Below are positions 23,066-33,640 of a stretch of DNA of 64,000 nt, piece after piece; the first letter of the stretch is position 1, and each line of letters begins with the position of its first letter. The stretch lies in assembly GCA_963383645.1 (NCBI GenBank), contig OY726572.1, positions 25,860,792 to 25,924,791 of the forward strand, written 5' to 3'. Below the pieces are notes generated by a model. The model did not search any database. It was not told the DNA's origin and was given only the letters and a program-made list of their open reading frames with translations. Position numbers and translations under genes: made by a program. Source of the DNA: Muscardinus avellanarius. Lineage: Eukaryota > Chordata > Mammalia > Rodentia > Gliridae.

Positions 23066-25420
23066 CAGTGATCGGAACCTGCTGAGGGGTTAGGTGGGCG
23101 CCGGGGCCAGTGGCAGACATCGGAGCTTGCTGTGAGGCAAGGCCACTACTGAGGCCTCCGTGGCCGGGATTGGAGCCTGCCGAGGTGTTAGACCGATGCT
23201 GGGGCCAGCGAGGCTGACACTGGAGCCTGCCATGAGGCAAGGCTGGTGCTGGGGCCTCCGAAGTCGGGTCCGGAACCTGCTGAGGGGTTAGGCCGGTGCT
23301 GAGGCCAGCGAGGCCAGCATCAGAGCCTGCCGTGAGGCAAGGCCGGTACTGGGGCCTCCGAGGCCAGGATAAGAGCCTGCCGAGGGGTTAGGCCGGTGCT
23401 GGGGTCAGCGAGGCCGGCATAGGAGCCTGCCATGAGGCAAGGCTGGTGCTGGGGACTCCGAGGACGGGACCGGACCCTGCTGAGGGGTTAGGCCGGTGCT
23501 GGGGTCAGCAAGGTCAGCGAGGCCAGTATCAGAGCCTGCCATGAGGCAAGGCCGGTACTGGGGCCTCCGAGGCCGGGATCAGAGCCTGCCGAGGGGTTAG
23601 GCCAGTGCTGGGGCCAGCAAGGCGGGGATCGGAGCCTGCCGTGAGGCAAGGCCGGTGCTGGGGCCTCCGAGGCTGGGATTGGAGCCTGCCTTGAGGCAAG
23701 GCCGGTACTGGGGCCTCCGAGGCCAGGATAAGAGCCTGCCGAGGGGTTAGGCAGGTGCTGGGGCCAGCGAGGCCGGTACCGGAGCCTGCCATGAGGCAAG
23801 GATAGTACTGGGGCCTCCGAGGCTGGGATTGGAACCTGCCGAAGGGTTAGACCGGAGCTGGGGCCAGTGAGGCTGGCATCGGAGCCTGCCGTGAGGCAAG
23901 GCCGGTACTGGGGCCTCCGAGGCCAGGATAAGAGCCTGCTGAGGGGTTAGGCAGGTGCTGGGGCCAGCGAGGCCGGCACCGGAGCCTGCCATGAGGCAAG
24001 GATAGTACTGGGGCCTCCGAGGCCGGGATTGGAGCCTGCCGAAGGGTTAGACCGGAGCTGGGGCCAGTGAGGCTGGCATCGGAGCCTGCCGTGAGGCAAG
24101 GCCAGTACTGGGGCCTCCGAGGCCAGGATAAGAGCCTGCCGAGGGGTTAGGCAGGTGCTGGGGCCAGCGAGGCTGGCACCGGAGCCTGCCATGAGGCAAG
24201 GATAGTACTGGGGCCTCCGAGGCCAGGATTGGAGCCTGCCGAAGGGTTAGACCGGAGCTGGGGCCAGTGAGGCTGGCATCGGAGCCTGCCGTGAGGCAAG
24301 GCCGGTACTGGGGCCTCCGAGGCCAGGATAAGAGCCTGCCGAGGGGTTAGGCAGGTGCTGGGGCCAGCGAGGCCGGCACCGGAGCCTGCCATGAGGCAAG
24401 GATAGTACTGGGGCCTCCGAGGCCGGGATTGGAGCCTGCCGAAGGGTTAGACCGGAGCTGGGGCCAGTGAGGCTGGCATCGGAGCCTGCCGTGAGGCAAG
24501 GCCGGTACTGGGGCCTCCGAGGCCAGGATAAGAGCCTGCCGAGGGGTTAGGCCGGTGCTGGGGCCAGCGAGGCCAGCATCAGAGCCTGCCGTGAGGCAAG
24601 GATAGTACTGGGGCCTCCGAGGCCAGGATCAGAACCTGCTGAGGGGTTAGGCTGGTGCTGGGGCCAGCGAGGCCGGCACCGGAGCCTGCCATGAGGCAAG
24701 GCTGGTACTGGGGCCTCCGAGGCCAGGATAAGAGCCTGCCGAGGGGTTAGGCCGGTGCTGGGGCCAGCGAGGCCGGCATCGGAGCCTGCCGTGAGGCATG
24801 GCAGGTGCTGGGGCCTCTGAGACCAGGATTGGAGCCTGCCAAGGGGTTAGGCAGGTGCTGGGGCCAGCGAGGCCGGCACCGGAGCCTGCCGTGAGGCAAC
24901 GCCTGTACTGGGGCCTCCGAGGCCAGGATAACAGCCTGACGAAAGGTTAGACCGGTGCTGGGGCCAGCGAGGCCGGCATCGGAGCCTGCCATGAGGCGAG
25001 GCCAGCATCAGAGCCTTCCGTGAGGCATGGCCAGTGCTGGGGCCTCCTAGGCCGGAAATGGAACCTGCCGAGGGGTTAGGCCAGTGCTGGGGCCAATGAG
25101 GCCGGCATTGGAGCCTGCCAAGAGGCTAGGCTGGTGCTGGGGCCTCCGAGGCCGGGATTGGAATCCTGCCAAGGGGTTAGGCCGGTGCAGGGGCCAATGG
25201 CCAGCATCGGAGCCTGCCGTGAGGCAAGGCCACTCCTGCGGCCTCCAAGGCCAGGACCGAAGCCAGCTTAGGGGTTAGACTGGTGCAGAGGCCAGCGAGA
25301 ACAGAACTGGGACCTCCCATGAGGCAAGGCCGCTGCTTGAGCCAGCAAGGTCTGAATCAGTCCACTGAGTAGCCTGGCCACTACTGGGGCCATCAAGAGT
25401 GGGATCGGTACTTGCAACGC
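23066..25420 (+). repeat. VNTR of 50-bp units paired as 100-bp dimers
   Basis: Unit A begins gcctgccgaggggttaggcc and unit B gcctgccgtgaggcaaggcc. They alternate almost strictly. About 47 subunits by length. Long minus-strand frames across it are repeat artefacts, since a 50-bp unit shifts frame each time. Confidence 0.93.
23741..24540 (+). repeat. 200-bp higher-order repeat, four units
   Basis: Two consecutive AB dimers with private variants (gcaggtgctg; gaagggttagaccggagctg) recur at 23,741, 23,941, 24,141 and 24,341 with very few differences. This shows recent local amplification of a 200-bp block. Confidence 0.92.
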
Positions 25421-25499
25421 AGCATGCACAGAGAAATATTGCAGAAAATATAAGATCCAGCAGGCCTGCATATTCAATATCACCTCTTTAGGTTTTCTT

Positions 25500-25501
25500 T
25501 T

Positions 25502-25542
<41 letters not shown>

Positions 25543-25756
25543 TACTGGGGATGGAACCCAGGGGATTTCTACCCCCAGGCTACACTCCCGGACCTATTTT
25601 ATATTTTATTTGGAAACAGGGTCTCAGTAAGTTGCTGAGAGCCTCACTAAGTATCTGAGGCTGGCTTCGAACCTCCACAATCCTCCTGTCTCAGCCTCCC
25701 AATCCTCCCTGTAATCTCAGCTGGGATTATAAGAATGCGCCACCATGCCTGGTTGT
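25500..25756 (-). repeat. B1-ID SINE, type II, with (GT)n
   Basis: About 19 GT units stand in place of the tail; flanks taggttttctt on both sides. Confidence 0.9.
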
Positions 25757-25923
25757 AGGTTTTCTTAAATTTAGTATACCAAGACAAAAAGGAACAACAA
25801 CATAAAAGGTATAGAGAGAGATTGGGTAACAGTACCAAAATACACTTAGATGGATGAACAGCATGGTAGTATGACTATAGCTCACAACTTATTATATATT
25901 TTATTTTAAAAAACTAGAAAATA

Positions 25924-26150
25924 GCCGGGCGTGGTGGCGCACGCTTGTAATCCCCGCGCTTGGGAGGCTGAGACAGGAGGATCGCACAGGTTCCAAGCCA
26001 GCCTCAGCTACTGAGTGAGGCTCTCAGCAACTTAGTGAGACCCTATTTCCAAATAAAGTATAAAATGGGTCTGGGAGTATAGCCCGGAAGTAGAAAGCCT
26101 CTGGGTTCCACCCCCAGTACCACCAAAAAAAAAAAAAAAAAAAAAAAAAA
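25924..26150 (+). repeat. B1-ID SINE, type II
   Basis: Very close to the local consensus, long A tail, flanked by ctagaaaatag on both sides. Confidence 0.93.
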
Positions 26151-26508
26151 ACCCTAGAAAATAGGAGTTTGAGGCTTCCCAACACAAGGAAATAATATTT
26201 AATGAAAGGTAGATGCTAATTTCCCTCGTTTGATCATTAGACATTGTATACATATATTAAATTATTACACTGTGCCCTATAAATAAGTATAATTATGTGT
26301 AAACTTAAAAAATAGTCAGTGACTATACCACTGACTAGCAAACTGATGTTTAGAGCAAAACAAAATGGATCAAAGGCGAACCCGATGTCAGGACACAACA
26401 CCACTGAGATTGCTCAGCAAGAGAATTCAGAAGCTACGGTGGAGATACATTTGAGGGGCCCCTCTCCCAAGGCAATTATAATCATTGATATTTTAAAGCT
26501 GAATTTCA
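26151..26508. other. Unassigned sequence
   Basis: AT-rich, nothing recognised. Confidence 0.35.
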
Positions 26509-26724
26509 GCCGGGCGTGGTGGCGCACGTTTGTAATCCCCGCGCTTGGGAGGCCGAGACAGGAGGATCGCACAGGTTCAAAGCCAGCCTCAGCTATTTAG
26601 TGAGGCTCTCAGCAACTTAGTGAGGCTCTGTTTCCAAAAAATAAAATATAAAATAGGTTTGGGAGTGTAGCCCAGAGGTAGAAAGCCTCTGGGTTACATC
26701 CCCAGTACCACACACACAAAAAAA
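26509..26724 (+). repeat. B1-ID SINE, type II
   Basis: Flanked by agctgaatttc / agctgaatctc. Confidence 0.92.
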
Positions 26725-27423
26725 GCTGAATCTCATCTTAATAACACTAGGACACAGATCCTTCCCATTCTTGATCCCAGTGTATTTGGAATGCTTTGTC
26801 TATATTTGTAATATTAGAACCATACAGTGAAACTTAAAAGCATCATTGTGTACACAATGAGTCCATCAAGATTTTATTCTCAATGATCTTCCACCTTTCC
26901 TTAAAACTTAGCAACAGCCTAGGTCCTCTGCTTCTTAGGGAATCTTTGTGTGTTTTTTTTTTTTTTTAACCGCAGAGCATCTGGCAATGATTTTGAGAAA
27001 CATTTCTGTTTGCTGAAGTGCCTTTCTGGAGGGCACTTCAATAAACAGAAAAGTTGGTTGCTAAATAAGACTAGTTCTAAATAAGTGCATCAAATACATG
27101 AAAGTGAAAATTCCAGTTTCGAATGCTTACGTGCATGGGTGATTGAAGCAGCGAACCCCCAGCTGTCAGCTATCTAAGACTTGGGAGCCATCTCTTGCAG
27201 TTCACCTACAAAACAGATGGGAGACTAAGAGCCCAGAGTCTCAATTATTCTTAACATCCAGTGCATGAAATTATGCAACAACCCGAACGCGCCTGGGTGG
27301 GTGCTAGCAAAGATTGAATGTGAATTTGAAGAAATTGGAAACAAAGTGTAATCTTCATTACACTCTTTATTACAAGGGGAAAAGTTACCGATTAATCTAC
27401 TAATAAACTATTATTTATATTGT
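26725..27423. other. Unassigned sequence
   Basis: No repeat family recognised. A T-run lies at about 26,953. No coding signal I would trust. Confidence 0.35.
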
Positions 27424-27633
27424 CCTTTTTTGGTGGGGGCTACTGAAGACTGAACTCAGAGTCATTCTACCTCCAAGCTATACTCCCAACCCTTTAGTTT
27501 TTTATTTTGAAACAGGGTCTCACTGAATTGTTGAGAATCTCACTACTTTAATGAGACTGGCCTCAACCCTGCAATCTCTGCTTCTCTAGTACTAGGACTA
27601 CAGGCATGCACTAACTATGTATGCCTGGTTTAT
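27424..27633 (-). repeat. Old B1-ID SINE
   Basis: Inverse dimer, diverged; flanks tatattgtcctttt / tatattgccttttt. Confidence 0.85.
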
Positions 27634-28114
27634 ATTGCCTTTTTAAGAACTTAAGTTACTTAACTGAATTAACAGGAAATTTTCCACTTTTTACAGGGTG
27701 GGAGAGTGGACTCTCCAATCTTTTTCCCAATAGCCTGTGCTTCAACCATAGTAACTTTTTCCAGAACATAAAAGAACCTAATGGAAATTGACGTGACCCT
27801 TAGCAATCTTTGCCACACCACCAATCTCTTTATGGGTCTTTCCTGACTTTTTAGTTTCTCCTTTCATGTTGTAAGCAGAGAAACATTGTGAATTTATAAG
27901 CATTATCTCTTTCGAAGAATGCTGTATTATTGGGGAATGACTCATAGATGCGCTTTTGAGCAATACAAAACAACCTGCCATTTTCTTTGCTTTCCCTTGT
28001 AACCGCTAACATAATTGGTACCATGAACTGCGGCAGCAAATCAAAACTGACCCACTTTTGCAAGGGAGACATTAAAGCCTTGTAATCAATAACTATTTGT
28101 AAGAAAGTAAGAAT
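27634..28114. other. Unassigned sequence, possible minus-strand relic
   Basis: A minus-strand open stretch at 27,778-28,030 gives segments such as RIYESFPNNTAFFERDNAYK that do not look like SINE shadow. Parent not recognised. It may be an old retrocopy or chance. Confidence 0.25.
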
Positions 28115-28290
28115 CGCTCTTGTGCCTGTAATCGCAGTACTTGGGAGGTTGAGACAGGAGGATTGCAGGTTCAAGTCCAGTGTGTAGTAACTTAGTGAGA
28201 CCCTGCTTTACAATAAAAATAGAAAAGTCTGAGGATATCCCTCAGAGGTAGAAGGCCTCTGGGCTCAACCCCCAGTACTACAAATAATAA
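28115..28290 (+). repeat. Old SINE, 5' end diverged
   Basis: cttgtgcctgtaatcgcagt ... ctcagaggtagaaggcctct, short tail. Confidence 0.8.
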
Positions 28291-29030
28291 TAACCTTCCC
28301 CTGTCTCCTTTCCCATTCTATTTTGTGTTTCTTCAATAGAACCTTTCTCATAATCTGCCCTAGAGCACAGTTTCTTGTGAGTGGATCTATTTCTGCTCCA
28401 CCTTTCCTCCTTCCTCTATCATTTCCACCCACACTCACACAAGAATATGAGCCTCTGGGATTCCTGACTCTCCTATTCACCTATGCGCTCCCGGAAGGGC
28501 GATCACAGATTTGGACACAAAGCCTAATCTCAACAAATATTCATAATAAATTGAAATGCAACCAATATGAATAAAAAGACCTAAATACAAAGAAATGAGC
28601 CAACTATAAGATTACAGTCTAGAGGAAACTTAAAGACTGTCTTCTCTAACTGCTTCCTGTTAGAGAAAAGGAACTTGAGGTCAAAGAAAAGTAAATGCAA
28701 GGGGTTAACTTTTATCAGGACCATATAAGTAACTGGCACACTGTCAGCATGGAGGAAGCCATGTATGACTTGGGAAGGGAGGACTCAGCCCTAAAGGAGA
28801 GTATGAACGGGGGATTATAGGGAAAAGAGGGAATCAGCAAAAGCATGTCAATCAAAGGGAACAAGCTATGTTGTGGAAAACAATAACTAAATCAGTTTGG
28901 AGGGAACAAAAGTTGCTTTTAGGAAAGTAGTGAGAAATAAGACCGGAAGGGTAGGTTGGAGCCAAAATCTGGGAGATCTAAAAGATCAAGTAGAGAGTCC
29001 AGACTATATGCTGTGATGTTAGAACGCTCT
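28291..29030. other. Unassigned sequence
   Basis: No repeat family or gene recognised. Confidence 0.35.
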
Positions 29031-29050
29031 TTAAAGTGTTTTCCTTGAGT

Positions 29051-29262
29051 TGGGCGTGGTGGCGCATGCTTGTAATCCCTGCACTTGGGAGGCGGAGACA
29101 GAAGGATCGCGCAGGTTCGAAGCCAGCCTCAGCTGGTTTAAGAGACCCTGTTTCCAAAATAAAATATAGAATAGGTCTGGGAGTGTAGCCTGGAGGTAGA
29201 AGGCCCCTGGGTTCCATCCCCAGTACCATCAAAAAAAAAAAAAAAAAAAAAACAACCAACAA
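29051..29262 (+). repeat. B1-ID SINE, type I/II mosaic
   Basis: Complete with a long A tail. taaagtgtttt lies both just before it (29,032) and just after it (29,267). Confidence 0.88.
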
Positions 29263-29263
29263 C

Positions 29264-29277
29264 AATAAAGTGTTTTT
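29264..29277 (+). repeat. Target-site duplication, left copy (composite copy 2)
   Basis: aataaagtgttttt, repeated exactly at 32,773-32,786. Confidence 0.88.
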
Positions 29278-30117
29278 GGCGCGGGGCACGCCAGATGGGG
29301 CCCGGGTCGCGGGACTCTGGGCCCCAGGCCGAACTGCGCATAGCATGCCAGACCCCTGGAGAAACCGGGCCCAGTAAGACGCTGGGATCTGGGCGGGGGT
29401 CGCGCGCGGCGCACACCAGGCGGGGCCCGGGTCGCGGGACTCTGGGCCCCTGGCAGAACTGCGCGTAGCACGCCAGACCCCTGGAGAAACCGGACCCAGT
29501 AAGACGCTGGGATCTGGGCGGGGGTCGCGCGCGGCGCACACCAGGCGGGGCCCGGGTCGCGGGACTCTGGGCCCCTGGCAGAACTGCGCGTAGCACGCCA
29601 GACCCCTGGAGAAACCGGACCCAGTAAGACGCTGGGATCTGGGCGGGGGTCGCGCGCGGGGCACGCCAGATGGGGCCCGGGTCGCGGGACTCTGGGCCCC
29701 AGGCCGAACTGTGCATAGCACGCCAGACCCCTGGAGAAACCGGGCCCAGTAAGACGCTGGGATCTGGGCGGGGGTCGCGCGCGGGGCACGCCAGATGGGG
29801 CCCGGGTCGCGGGACTCTGGGCCCCAGGCTGAACTGCGCATAGCACGCCAGACCCCTGGAGAAACTGGACCCAGTAAGACGCTGGGATCTGGGCGGGGGT
29901 CGCGCGCGGCGCACACCAGGCGGGGCCCGGGTCGCGGGACTCTGGGCCCCAGGCCGAACTGCGCGCCAGACCCCTGGAGAAACCGGGCCCAGTAAGACAC
30001 TGGGTTCTGGGCGGGGGTCGCGCGCGGGGCACATCAGATGGGGCCCGGATCGCAGGACTCTGGGTTCCGGCTGAACTGCGAGTAGCACGCCAGACCCCTG
30101 GAGAAACCGGGCCCAGA
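29278..30117 (+). repeat. Tandem GC-rich monomers, 125 bp x about 6.7
   Basis: ccagtaagac recurs at 29,371, 29,496, 29,621, 29,746 and 29,871, exactly 125 bp apart, then at 29,989. The element begins inside a partial monomer, as mouse L1 copies do. CpG-rich (gggggtcgcgcgcggggcac). Confidence 0.95.
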
Positions 30118-30609
30118 ACAGAAAAAGATAAAGAAAAATATCGGAGAGGAGGTAAGAAAGCCGTTATGGATGCCAGGACACTGGAGATGCAGACAAAACT
30201 TATCTAAATGCACTGGAACTTATGGAAAAATTCGCTGTGAAAGAGGACTGCTATTTCTCTATATTGTTAAGAATCTCAGACATCACCTGTAAGGAGAGAG
30301 TTTAGCGGAGACCAAGGAGAAATGCGGAGTTGAAAGAGTTCTCCGCGATGGTGGTGGAGACTTATATTCAGGAGAAGCAGAAACCGGATCTTACCAACTT
30401 TATTTTTTTGGAGAAATTGCACCAAATGTCGAATGCTACCATCACGCATGCTTAGGAACACTGGACAACATTCAGAGTGGAAAAAGAGCCTGGGAAGGAT
30501 TTGAAACGGTGGAGGCAGTGGCAATGCCAGTGGCCAATACTCAGGGGAGGCAGAGATCTGATACATTACACCTGGAACCTTTGAAATAATAACCACAGAG
30601 ACAGTGATC
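30118..30609 (+). other. Unique segment of the composite
   Basis: Near-identical to 22,595-23,065. It has a strong splice-donor-like site (gaggaggtaagaaag, GT at 30,152) conserved in both copies. Origin not recognised. No long frame is shared. Confidence 0.75.
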
Positions 30610-32400
30610 GGAACCTGCTGAGGGGTTAGGCGGGCGCAGGGGCCAGTGGCCGACATCGGAGCTTGCTGTGAGGCAAGGCCACTACAGAGGCCTCCGTGGT
30701 CGGGATTGGAACCTGCCGAGGGGTTAGACCGGTGCTGGGGCCTCGAGGCCAGGATAAGAGCCTGCCGAGGGGTTAGGCCGGTGCTGGGGCCAGCGAGGCC
30801 GGCATCGGAGCCTGCCGTGAGGCAAGGCCGGTACTGGGGCCTCCGAGGCCAAGATAAGAGCCTGCCGAGGGGTTAGGCCGGTGCTGGGGCCAGCGAGGCT
30901 GGCATCGGAGCCTGCCATGAGGCATGAGCAGTGCTGGGGCCTCCGAGGCCGGTTTTCGGAGCCTGCCGAGGGGTTAGGCCGTTGCTGGGGCCAGCGAGGC
31001 CGGCATCGGAGCCTGCCGTGAGGCAAGGCCGGTACTGGGGCCTCTGAGGCCAAGATAAGAGCCTGCCGAGGGGTTAGGCCGGTGCTGGGGTCAGCGAGGC
31101 CGGCATCGGAGCCTGCAATGAGGCATGACCAGTGCTAGGGCCTCCGAGGCCGGGATCGGAGCCTGCCGAGGGGTTAGGCCGGTGCTGGGGCCAGCGAGGC
31201 CGGCATCGGAGCCTGCCTTGAGGCAAGGCCGGTACTGGGGCCTCCGATGCCAAGACAAGAGCCTGCCGAGGGGTTAGGCCGGTGCTGGGGCCAGCGAGGC
31301 CGGCATCGGAGCCTGCCATGAGGCATGACCAGTGATGGGGCCTCCGAGGCCGGGATCGGAGCCTGCCGAGGGGTTAGGCCGGTTCTGGGGCCAGTGAGGC
31401 CGGCATTGGAGCCTGCCGTGAGGCAAGGCCGGTACTGGGGCCTTCAAGGCCAAGATAAGAGCCTGCCGAGGGGTTAGGCCGGTGCTGGGGCCAGCGAGGC
31501 CGGCATCGGAGCCTGCCGTGAGGCATGACCAGTGCTGGAGCTTCCAAGGCCAGGATCGGAGCCTGCCGAGGGGTTAGGCCGGTGCTGGGGCCAGCGAGGC
31601 CGGCACCAGAGCCTGCCATGAGGCAAGGCCGGTACTGGGGCCTCCGAGGCCAGGATTGGAGCCTGCCGAGGGGTGAGGCCGATGCTGGGGCCAGCAAGGC
31701 CAGCATTGGAGCCTGCCGTGAGGCAAGGCCGGTGCTGAGGCCTCCAAGACCGGGATTGGAGCCTGCCTTGAGGCAAGGCCGGTACTGGGGCCTCCGAGGC
31801 CAGGATAAGAGCCTGCCGAGGGTTTAGGCCGGTGCTGGGGCCAGTGAGGCCGGCATCGGAGCCTGCTGTGAGGCAAGGCCGTTACTGGGGCCTCCGAGGC
31901 CAGGATAACAACCTGACGAAGGTCTAGACCGGTGCTGGGGCCAGCAAGGCCGGCATCGGACCCTGTCGTGAGGAGAGGCCAGCATCAGAGCCTGCCGTGA
32001 GACATGGCCAGTGCTGGGGCCTCCTAACCCGGGAACGGAACCTGCCTAGGGGTTAGGCCGGTGCTGGGGCCAACGAGGCTGGCATTGGAGCCTGCCGTGA
32101 GGCTAGGCTGGTGCTGGGGCCTCCAAGGACGGGATTGGAATCCTGCCAAGGGGTTAGGCCGGTGCAGTGGCCAATGGCCAGCATCGGAGCCTGGCGTGAG
32201 GCAAGTTCACTCCTGCAGCCTCCTAGGCCGGGACCAAAGGCAGCTTAGGGGTTAGACCGGTGCAGGGGCCAGCGAGACCAGAACTGGGGCCTCCCATGAG
32301 GCAAGGCCGCAGCTTGAGCCAGCGAGGTATGGATCAGTCCACTGAGTAGCCAGGCCGCTACTGGGACCATCAAGAGTGGGATCGGTACTTGCAACACAGC
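30610..32400 (+). repeat. VNTR of 50-bp units paired as 100-bp dimers
   Basis: Alternating A (gaggggttaggccggtgctg) and B (gtgaggcaaggccggtactg) units, about 35 in all. Regular 100-bp period; the 200-bp higher-order form of copy 1 is absent. Confidence 0.93.
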
Positions 32401-32433
32401 ATGCACAGAGAAATACCGCAGAAAATATAAATC

Positions 32434-32772
32434 AGACGCTTCTCTTAATCAGCAATAACTAGGAGGAAAAGGGCAACAGGAAGAGGTTGAGCTATAGAAA
32501 GGGCCCTATAGTGAAGCAACTAACGTGACCAATCAGAGGGTATGCAATACTGGAGGATGGAGCCTCTTTAAAATGCAGGAGGTACATAAACAAATGTATC
32601 AAAGTATATCACCAAAGAAGCATGGGATGGAGGGAGGGGGAGGGAATGGGATGGGGGCTGGAGGAGGGCTAATCGGATGATGTGTGCTTGTATATCCTCT
32701 CAAGTCTTGTACTCCAATGTTATTGATATATGACTACAATGCACCAATTTAAAAAATAAATTAAAAAAAATA
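32434..32772 (+). other. L1 3' end forming the tail of the composite
   Basis: atcagacgcttctc aligns with aatcagatgctttccc at 13,536 in the full L1, and the match continues through the G-rich tract (ggagggggagggaatggg) to atgcaccaat plus A-rich tail. It holds only the last few ORF2 codons and the 3' UTR. Confidence 0.85.
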
Positions 32773-32786
32773 AATAAAGTGTTTTT
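32773..32786 (+). repeat. Target-site duplication, right copy (composite copy 2)
   Basis: aataaagtgttttt, identical to 29,264-29,277. Confidence 0.88.
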
Positions 32787-33018
32787 GTTGTTGTTTAGTT
32801 TTGTTTTGTTTTTGTTTTTTGCAGTACTGGGGTTTGAACTCAGGGGCATTCTACCTCCAAGCTACACTCCCAGCCCTATTTTTTATTCTTTATTTTGAAA
32901 CAAAATCTCATTAAGTTGCAGAGGGTCTCCCTAAGTAATTTAGGCTTTTCTCGAACTGCAATTCTCATCTCCGCCTCCCAAGTACTGGGATTACAAGTGT
33001 GTACCACCATACCTGGCC
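32787..33018 (-). repeat. B1-ID SINE, older
   Basis: Inverse dimer abutting the right duplication; followed by ttaaagtgtttt at 33,022. Confidence 0.88.
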
Positions 33019-33144
33019 ACTTTAAAGTGTTTTAATACTGGAATGACCTAAAGAAGATGGTGATTTTGAAAGATGAATCAGACACCAGGAATGTGAGGAG
33101 ACCACACTAAAATCAGAGAGACCACTTAGAAAGTAGAAGGCAAT

Positions 33145-33335
33145 GGCTGGGCATGGTGGTGCACACCCGTAGTCCTGATTCTTGGGAGGCTGAGATAGGA
33201 GGATTTCAGATTCAAGGCCAGCCCCAACAACTTAGCAAAACCCTGCTTCAGGATTAAAAAGTAAGGTAGGGCTGGAGATATAGCTCAGAAGTCGACTGTC
33301 CCTTCATTTAATCTCCAGTATCATGGGGGGGGAAA
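33145..33335 (+). repeat. Older B1-ID SINE
   Basis: ggctgggcatggtggtgcac ... tatagctcagaagtcgactg, G-rich end. Confidence 0.85.
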
Positions 33336-33431
33336 TATGAAAATAGATGACAATGAAATTTGAGCTAGGGAGATGAAAATTTAAATAAAAAAAAGGGAGC
33401 ATATGGACTCTCCATTAAAACTCGGGAAGGA

Positions 33432-33640
33432 GCCGGGCGTGGTGGCGCACACTTGTAATCCCAGCATTCGGGAGGCTGAGACCGGAGGATCGTGGTTCGC
33501 GGACAGCCTCAGCTACTTAGTGAGGCCCTCTGCAACTCAGTGAGACCTGGTTTCAAAATAAAGAATAAAAAATAGGGCAGGGGGTGTAGCTCGGAGGTCA
33601 AGTGCCCCTGGGTTCCATCCCCAGACCCCAAAAAAAAAAA
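33432..33640 (+). repeat. B1-ID SINE, type III
   Basis: catccccagacccc end with A tail; flanks aactcgggaagg on both sides. Confidence 0.92.

Larger units (their letters stand above)
22009..25454 (+). mobile_element. Composite monomer-VNTR retroelement, copy 1 (no L1 tail)
   Basis: Same order as the complete copy at 29,278: GC-rich monomers (22,009-22,505), unique segment (22,506-23,065), VNTR (23,066-25,420). The match ends at gcagaaaatataa, just where copies 2 and 3 continue into L1 3' sequence. The unique segment is near-identical to copy 2 but keeps about 130 bp more at its start, including an A-rich run near 22,580. No target-site duplication was found, so it may be truncated, rearranged, or a form that never had the L1 tail. 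No protein is expected. Confidence 0.85.
29278..32772 (+). mobile_element. Composite monomer-VNTR-L1 retroelement, copy 2 (complete)
   Basis: A 3.5-kb unit lying between exact 14-bp direct repeats and ending in an A-rich tail, so it moved as one RNA by L1-type target-primed reverse transcription. Order: 125-bp GC-rich monomers (29,278-30,117), unique segment (30,118-30,609), 50/100-bp VNTR (30,610-32,400), short link, L1 3' end (32,434-32,772). It encodes no L1 protein. By analogy to SVA and LAVA of primates it would use L1 proteins in trans. An alternative is an L1 family with a very long repeated 5' UTR that lost ORF1 and ORF2. Confidence 0.88.

Noticed and set aside
23488..24992. Repeated 81-codon minus frames
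   Set aside because: They mirror the VNTR period and are not conserved as protein.
23066..25420. Interstitial telomere signal (ggggttagg)
   Set aside because: TTAGG occurs once per 50-bp unit, not as TTAGGG arrays.
28978..30000. Minus-strand 340-codon frame, with 316- and 267-codon frames overlapping it
   Set aside because: They run through the 125-bp GC-rich monomers in all three frames and repeat the same peptides. 125 is not a multiple of 3, so the frames only rotate. Stop-poor GC content explains them.
22009..32400. CRISPR-like array
   Set aside because: Units are directly tandem with no spacers, GC-rich and inside a mammalian retroelement.
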